Source: Pseudomonadales bacterium (lineage in GTDB: Bacteria; Pseudomonadota; Gammaproteobacteria; Pseudomonadales; Azotimanducaceae). Taken from it: a stretch of DNA of 44,088 bases. The position numbers and the translations under genes are program-made. Below the pieces are notes generated by a model. The model was not told the origin of the DNA, searched no databases, and saw only the letters and a list, made by a program, of their open reading frames with translations. The stretch is from positions 1 through 44,088 of the forward strand of contig JAKUTH010000019.1 in the NCBI GenBank assembly GCA_022448085.1, written 5' to 3'. This document shows, one piece after another, positions 39,475 through 44,088 of the stretch (its first letter is position 1; every line of letters starts with the position of its first letter).

Positions 39475-41076
39475 TCAATCGAACAGTGTGGTGAGGCGTT
39501 TTTTGATGGTGTCGCCTATGTAGAGTGACAAGGCCTGAATGGTCCGGGTCGGATTGACGCCGGCGGAGGTCACGAAAATGCTGCCGTCGACGACAAAGAG
39601 ATTGCGGACGTCGTGGCTGCGGCCCCATTCGTTGACGACAGAGTGTTCTGGATCGACCCCCATGCGCGTTGTTCCCATCAGATGCCAGCCGCCTACGGCG
39701 ATCGGAGCTTCGGTCATGACGTCGGTTGCCCCGGCCGCCTCAAGTATTTCCGCACCTCGGTCGACCGCGTAATCGAGCATGCGGCGACTGTTATCGGACA
39801 GTTTGTACGTGATTTTTGGCGCGGGGATCCCATCGCTATCTTTGAGCTCTGGATCAAGGGAGACGGTGTTGTGCGGCTCGGGTAAATCTTCACAGATAGC
39901 GACCATGCCGGTGATTCGATTGAAGAGTTCACGGTATCTTTGGTGATGTTCTTCGCCCCATGGAATTCGACCCGAGAACATCCCGGTTAGGGCGGTCGCA
40001 ATGGGGCCGCGACCGCGTGTGATTTCGTATGTAAAGCCCCGGACAAAATCTCGCGAGCGATCCGTCTCGTAAAATTGTTGGCTCCAAATACAATTGCCCG
40101 GCCCCATGTACCCGTCTAAAGGTTGGTCGAAAATGCCTTGGATCGATGCGTAGGGGTGAAACATAAGGTTCTTGCCGACGAGGCCATTACGATTTGCGAG
40201 TCCGTTCGGGAATCGATTCGACACTGAATTCAGTAGGATGCGAGGTGTGCCCACGCCGTTACAGGCCAATACCACGACTTCTGCTGCCTGGAACTGTTCG
40301 TTGCCATCGACATCGTAATAGGTCACACCCGATGCCATATCGTTTTCGTTGACGGAAATTTCACGAACGCGACAGCGCGTCCGTACTTCTACGCCAGCTC
40401 GTATCGCGTGCGGCCAATAGGTAATGTCGGAACTCGCCTTCGCGCCTTGGGCGCACCCGACGGTGCAAGCACCAAGGTTGGCGCATTTGTCGCGTCCGTC
40501 GTAGGTCGTGGAGGCGATGGCGGAGTCCGATGGCCACCAGTGCCAACCCATCGCGTTGAACCCTTTACCAAGAACCTGGCCTGATTTACCTAGGGGTAGG
40601 GGCGGCATGACGGCGGGTTTCGGTGGATACGCCGGATCGCCCGCGAGACCCGAGACCCCCATCATTTTGTCGTTTTCTGCGTAGTAGGGTTCAAGGTCGG
40701 TATAGTCGAGGGGCCAATCATCGGCGACGCCGTCGAGCGTTTTTACCCGAAAATCCGATGGATGAAATCTTGGATAATGGCCTGCATAGAGGATGGTGCT
40801 GCCGCCGACGCCGTTGAAATTCGCGACTGAGATCGGTGAATCCTGATCATTGACTGGATAATCGGTGACGCGTTTGCGTCGGTTTGGGCTGATGCTGAAG
40901 TCGCTGTATTGTCGAGATTCCCAATCTTTGCCAACACTCGGATATTCGGCGGGGTTTAACCAATCGCCTTGTTCCAGACAAACGATACGCATACGCGTTT
41001 CTGCTAGCGTCCAAGCTAAGGCCGCTCCAGAAGCGCCTGCGCCGATGATTAGGATGTCGACCGGATCGTTAGACAC
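39475..41076 (-). CDS. GMC family oxidoreductase, gluconate 2-dehydrogenase flavoprotein-like
   Basis: A 533-residue FAD-dependent oxidoreductase. The Rossmann motif is ILIIGAGASGAALAWTLAE near residue 8-26. A NFNGVGGSTILYAGHYPRF segment (residues about 88-106) is the FAD-covering block, and GGWHLMGTTRMG near the C-terminus contains the active-site His. A Cys-rich stretch CANLGACTVGCAQGAK near the middle is typical of the gluconate 2-dehydrogenase/cellobiose-like subgroup. It probably oxidises an alcohol or sugar acid and passes electrons onward with the small subunit encoded downstream. Start GTG with GGAAGGAG nine bases upstream. The substrate is unknown. It differs from the GMC enzyme at 13402 in subgroup. 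Confidence 0.93.
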   Translation of the reverse strand: MSNDPVDILIIGAGASGAALAWTLAETRMRIVCLEQGDWLNPAEYPSVGKDWESRQYSDFSISPNRRKRVTDYPVNDQDSPISVANFNGVGGSTILYAGHYPRFHPSDFRVKTLDGVADDWPLDYTDLEPYYAENDKMMGVSGLAGDPAYPPKPAVMPPLPLGKSGQVLGKGFNAMGWHWWPSDSAIASTTYDGRDKCANLGACTVGCAQGAKASSDITYWPHAIRAGVEVRTRCRVREISVNENDMASGVTYYDVDGNEQFQAAEVVVLACNGVGTPRILLNSVSNRFPNGLANRNGLVGKNLMFHPYASIQGIFDQPLDGYMGPGNCIWSQQFYETDRSRDFVRGFTYEITRGRGPIATALTGMFSGRIPWGEEHHQRYRELFNRITGMVAICEDLPEPHNTVSLDPELKDSDGIPAPKITYKLSDNSRRMLDYAVDRGAEILEAAGATDVMTEAPIAVGGWHLMGTTRMGVDPEHSVVNEWGRSHDVRNLFVVDGSIFVTSAGVNPTRTIQALSLYIGDTIKKRLTTLFD

Positions 41077-41176
41077 GTTGGATCACTCCTTCCGCTGGTC
41101 CAGATATGCCTTAGCGTTGACAGCACGAGTCCAAGCCACATGCGAAGGCTGCTTTGATGGGGCAAGCGTGTCTGAA

Positions 41177-43978
41177 CTACCTGCCAAAGCGATACCGGAG
41201 TTTGGCGACCAGATAATCGACCACGGGCTCGTCGATCGCCTCGGTGAAAAGGTCACCAAAGCCGTCATTCAAGTCACCGATCGCCAGGTTGCTGCCCCGC
41301 GTGTAAACGACAAACAGATCGGAGAGTGGTCCCAGTTCCCACCGGTATCGTAGTTGAACTGTGAGCCGCGACAACGAAAAGTCTTCGTTGCTTGTACCGT
41401 CAGCTAGGGTTCTTGGGACCAGTTCGCCATCGGTCTCAGGGATTTGGTAATAACTCAGCGATTTCGCACGAATGCCCGCCCATTGCATGGTGAGACGGAG
41501 TTGTTGGCGGGCACTGAAGAAATAATCCATTTCGATCCGGGGTTGGAAATCGTCGGCCTCGTAGGTCGCGAAATTTCGGCCCCAGCGGTGCAATAACCAT
41601 CCGTCACGTTTCTTGAAACGAAGATCGAGATCGAGCGTCATCCGATCGCTTGCCTTTAACGTAAATCCGAAGTCCGCGCTATAACCCCACTGACCATCGA
41701 GTTCTTCTTGTTGCGCCCCGAAGGTCCCGCTCCAGGCGAATCGTTTGGCTGAGTTGGTGCCGTAGGCGACGTGCATAAACAAGCGATCATCGACCTTGAA
41801 CATGCCGTTACCGCGGCTATTCATAACGTCCCATTTCGGCGCGTAGTAATTGAGTGAAAATCTGATGCTCGAGTAGTTAGGGAATTCAAACCCTTGCCCC
41901 GTGTACACGCCTAGGCGAGTGAGGAAACCATCGGTGTTGGTCTGCGCTCCAAAGAAGGCCGAGGTGGTTACCTGGCGGAAGTACTTCAGACCGTGCCCCA
42001 CAAATCGGTACACACCGTACTGCGTGGCGATCATGTCGTTTTGGCTAATGAAACCTAGATCGCTGATGTCCAGATTCTGGTCAATATAGTCGAACTCAAA
42101 GCTGTGGTTGATACCGCGTCTTCTCTGGATTGACATGTCGACGAATCCACCGTAACCAGGCTGCTCGCCAGCGTCGCTGTATAGGAGCTGCCCATCGATC
42201 TGTACCTTGCCTTCTGATGAAAGCATGTGAGCGTCAATGCCGTGTGTCATGGCATTGGCGTCCGGTAGGGCGACCACCGTGCCGATATAACCGATGGATC
42301 GGCGGGCACCGTCGCTCTGTTCGTACAAAGCTCGCACAACACCGAAGTCACGCCCGTCTTCTTGAACGGTGATCCGCTCGCCTGTCGCCTTGACGATGCC
42401 TGGAAGTTCAACTTCATCTTCGAAGGCAGCCAAGACGCCGTAACGCATTCGACCCGAACTTCCTGCTAGTTTGACGGCGCCGAGGAGGTCGGTGGGCTTG
42501 CCGAGTTCGACGGAGGCAACGTCGACATCGTCGGGGACGGATACGTGCCGCGGGGGACCACCAATTCGTCGCGTATTCAAGAACGTCGTTGGCTCGGGCG
42601 TATAGGTTGAAGCGGTTGCCCGGGACCCGCCGCCGCGGCGGCTGGAACCGTATCGATTGACGTCGGACCTGGGCGTGGTAATGAATACTTCATTGCCTTC
42701 TAGAAAAAAAAGTCGTTTTTCGGGGAAAAACGTTTCGTAGGCCGTCAGATTGACAACAACGTCATCCGATTCGACGGAGCCGAAATCGGGTGACAAGGCG
42801 GCGGTCAATTGAAGGTTGGTTGAGGGACGCCAAGCAATGTCGGTACCGGCACGTACGTCCTGGTCACTGTTCATTGCATCGTGATTGGCCGAGACGTATG
42901 GAAATACGGCGAGTTGTTGTTTTGTTTCGAGTGCCGGCAATCGAATCGGTTGTAAGGCGGACATAAACCGCGGTTGCGTATGGGGTAGCGCAGGCCAGCT
43001 GTACTGTTCGTCCATGAACGCTACCTTTCGGTTCACCCAGATACCCATGGTTCTCGCCTGTTTGGCATCGGGAATGGACATCATCGGCCAGGGCAGAAAC
43101 ATCTCGACGCTCCACCCGCCCGGCACCTTAGTGCTTTGGCCTTCCCAGGGGCCGTCCCACTGCTCGCTCATGCTCCTTTCGGGCGCCACCTTGCCGTCGA
43201 GCACCGACCCACCAAGATTCACGATGAACCAGTAACCGTAGAGCCCTTCGCCCGAGGTATCCAAGGTGATGCCGAAGCCGTCTCGATTAACGAACCTATC
43301 GCGGGAAGACAGCCGCGATACTAGGGTATCGTGGGGTTGTTCCATGAATCCGGAGATATAAAGACCTCGGTTGGTGTAGAGGAATCGAGTGATTGTCTGA
43401 TAAGTGGGCGCTTTCAATGTGTCCGGGCTTGTGACCAGTAAATCATCGTACGCGGGAACCTCAGCCCAGGCCGATTCATCAATTTTTCCGTCGATCACGA
43501 TGTCGACTTCGTCGAAATAGGGAATCTCTATCACGTCACCCGTTTGCGGAGCCGTTCTTACCGACGTGGATCGCACGTCTGCCGTTGTGGTCTGTTGAGG
43601 CGCGCGGCGCAACGAGGCAAAAGCGGGGGTAGCTTTTGTAGGTGGTTTGGCCGGCGGGACAGGTTGTTCTTGAACTGACGTTGTGGGTGCGAACCAACCC
43701 GCAATGCCCTGTGTCTGCGTAGCAGTGATCCAGGTATGGGCGTCAGCCTTCGACATTTGATCAGTGACCACGCGGTAATGGCGAACGCCACCCACGGTCA
43801 CGTTGACGATATCGATGGACACCTCGAGTTGCTTCGATAGCTTGAGGCGCTGGCGTTCCGCGTTATCACTGTTCGTGAAACTACCCAGCACCACGACGCC
43901 TTCGGTCGCATGGATGGACACTGAAACGTGCATCAGGACAAGTAAGACCGCTGATCGTATTAAGCGCCAAGTCGTCAA
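41177..43978 (-). CDS. SPOR + CBM9-like + DUF5916-type outer-membrane protein
   Basis: A 933-residue exported protein. A signal sequence (LIRSAVLLVLMHVSVSIHA) ends near residue 24. Residues about 28-95 look like a SPOR domain (VVLGSFTNSDNAERQRLKL, then YRVVTDQMSKADAHTW), known from septal peptidoglycan-binding proteins. A Pro/Thr-rich linker follows, then a CBM9-like beta-sandwich (IDGKIDESAWAEVPAYDD, about 160-330). The last about 550 residues match DUF5916-type sequences (FFPEKRLFFLEGNEVF) and alternate like an outer-membrane beta-barrel, ending LRYRFGR. The start TTG overlaps the stop of the upstream VOC gene (TTGA), so translational coupling is likely. Function unknown; the SPOR addition is unusual. 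Confidence 0.85.
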   Translation of the reverse strand: MTTWRLIRSAVLLVLMHVSVSIHATEGVVVLGSFTNSDNAERQRLKLSKQLEVSIDIVNVTVGGVRHYRVVTDQMSKADAHTWITATQTQGIAGWFAPTTSVQEQPVPPAKPPTKATPAFASLRRAPQQTTTADVRSTSVRTAPQTGDVIEIPYFDEVDIVIDGKIDESAWAEVPAYDDLLVTSPDTLKAPTYQTITRFLYTNRGLYISGFMEQPHDTLVSRLSSRDRFVNRDGFGITLDTSGEGLYGYWFIVNLGGSVLDGKVAPERSMSEQWDGPWEGQSTKVPGGWSVEMFLPWPMMSIPDAKQARTMGIWVNRKVAFMDEQYSWPALPHTQPRFMSALQPIRLPALETKQQLAVFPYVSANHDAMNSDQDVRAGTDIAWRPSTNLQLTAALSPDFGSVESDDVVVNLTAYETFFPEKRLFFLEGNEVFITTPRSDVNRYGSSRRGGGSRATASTYTPEPTTFLNTRRIGGPPRHVSVPDDVDVASVELGKPTDLLGAVKLAGSSGRMRYGVLAAFEDEVELPGIVKATGERITVQEDGRDFGVVRALYEQSDGARRSIGYIGTVVALPDANAMTHGIDAHMLSSEGKVQIDGQLLYSDAGEQPGYGGFVDMSIQRRRGINHSFEFDYIDQNLDISDLGFISQNDMIATQYGVYRFVGHGLKYFRQVTTSAFFGAQTNTDGFLTRLGVYTGQGFEFPNYSSIRFSLNYYAPKWDVMNSRGNGMFKVDDRLFMHVAYGTNSAKRFAWSGTFGAQQEELDGQWGYSADFGFTLKASDRMTLDLDLRFKKRDGWLLHRWGRNFATYEADDFQPRIEMDYFFSARQQLRLTMQWAGIRAKSLSYYQIPETDGELVPRTLADGTSNEDFSLSRLTVQLRYRWELGPLSDLFVVYTRGSNLAIGDLNDGFGDLFTEAIDEPVVDYLVAKLRYRFGR

Positions 43979-44088
43979 TTGAGCGTCCCGGTGAGTGATT
44001 TTCGTTGAGATATTTCGATCCAGTTGTCGTTAGGATCCTTAATGAACGAGACGTAGGCGACGTCGCCAAGCCGCACGGGAGCGGCACC
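43975..44088 (-). CDS. VOC (glyoxalase-like) protein, C-terminal part
   Basis: Only the last 37 codons are in the window; the gene enters from the right edge. The reading frame ends VAYVSFIKDPNDNWIEIS plus a short tail. The FIKDPxxNWIEI segment is the C-terminal strand of lactoylglutathione lyase/VOC proteins, with a Glu that is usually a metal ligand. Its stop codon overlaps the TTG start of the SPOR/DUF5916-type gene, so the two are coupled. The subfamily is unclear. Confidence 0.75.
   Translation of the reverse strand, partial: GAAPVRLGDVAYVSFIKDPNDNWIEISQRKSLTGTLN

Noticed and set aside
1-44088. CRISPR arrays, tRNA or rRNA genes, insertion sequences, prophage
   Set aside because: No regularly spaced repeats, cloverleaf-like sequence, transposase or phage gene was seen on either strand.

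Overview
The window is an ordinary chromosomal stretch of a Gram-negative bacterium. Lipoprotein signal sequences, a SPOR/outer-membrane DUF5916-type protein, a PrlC-type oligopeptidase and a SelO ending in the CSMLSCSS tail point to a proteobacterium. My best guess is a free-living, probably marine, gammaproteobacterium with a broad catabolic repertoire. Three LLM (luciferase-like) flavin oxidoreductases, two PhyH and two TauD/TfdA dioxygenases, four crotonases and two GMC oxidoreductases in 44 kb fit that lifestyle. No tRNA, rRNA, CRISPR array, insertion sequence or phage gene was found. No gene recognisable as a transcription regulator is present. No gene-free stretch exceeds 300 bases; the largest gaps are 10474-10755, 27300-27542 and 3551-3790. 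GTG starts are common (about ten genes).

Layout. 1-2333: an amidohydrolase (cut by the window edge) and a CMD-family protein on the minus strand, divergent from an alpha/beta hydrolase and a lipoprotein. 2363-6631: a CaiB/BaiF CoA-transferase, a PhyH dioxygenase, a GST with an overlapping enoyl-CoA isomerase, and a decayed histidine-phosphatase fragment. 6563-15042: two divergent catabolic operons flanking a 282-base control region with a nested inverted repeat. The minus operon encodes dienoyl-CoA isomerase, nitroreductase, sodium:solute symporter and SDR. The plus operon encodes a DUF35 Zn-ribbon/OB protein, a thiolase-fold protein with altered catalytic motifs, a MaoC/hydratase-2 protein and a GMC oxidoreductase. 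15039-17224: a MATE exporter and an unusual rhodanese-VOC fusion.

17294-27299 is mostly housekeeping: PrlC, a class I/II aminotransferase, gamma-glutamyltransferase, a hisI-hisG pair, and a tightly coupled minus operon serine hydrolase - selO - TauD dioxygenase whose start and stop codons overlap. 27543-37561 is a second catabolic region: a phosphotriesterase-like hydrolase, an HpaI-type aldolase with an LLM enzyme, an acyl-CoA ligase with a ketopantoate-reductase-like protein, a second LLM enzyme, a third LLM paired with a PhyH dioxygenase, and a crotonase with an SDR. Two of its divergent intergenic regions hold short perfect palindromes that could be operators. 37618-44088: a small Cys-rich lipoprotein after a TauD enzyme, a two-gene GMC dehydrogenase unit (flavoprotein plus small subunit), a 933-residue SPOR + CBM9-like + DUF5916-type membrane protein, and the C-terminus of a VOC protein.

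Much of the content fits import, CoA activation, beta-oxidation-like processing, hydration, cleavage and oxidation of branched or cyclic organic compounds. The substrates cannot be read from the sequence. The most interesting unit is the divergent island 6563-15042, whose hydratase plus DUF35/thiolase-fold pair resembles the hydratase/retro-aldolase logic known from steroid side-chain degradation.
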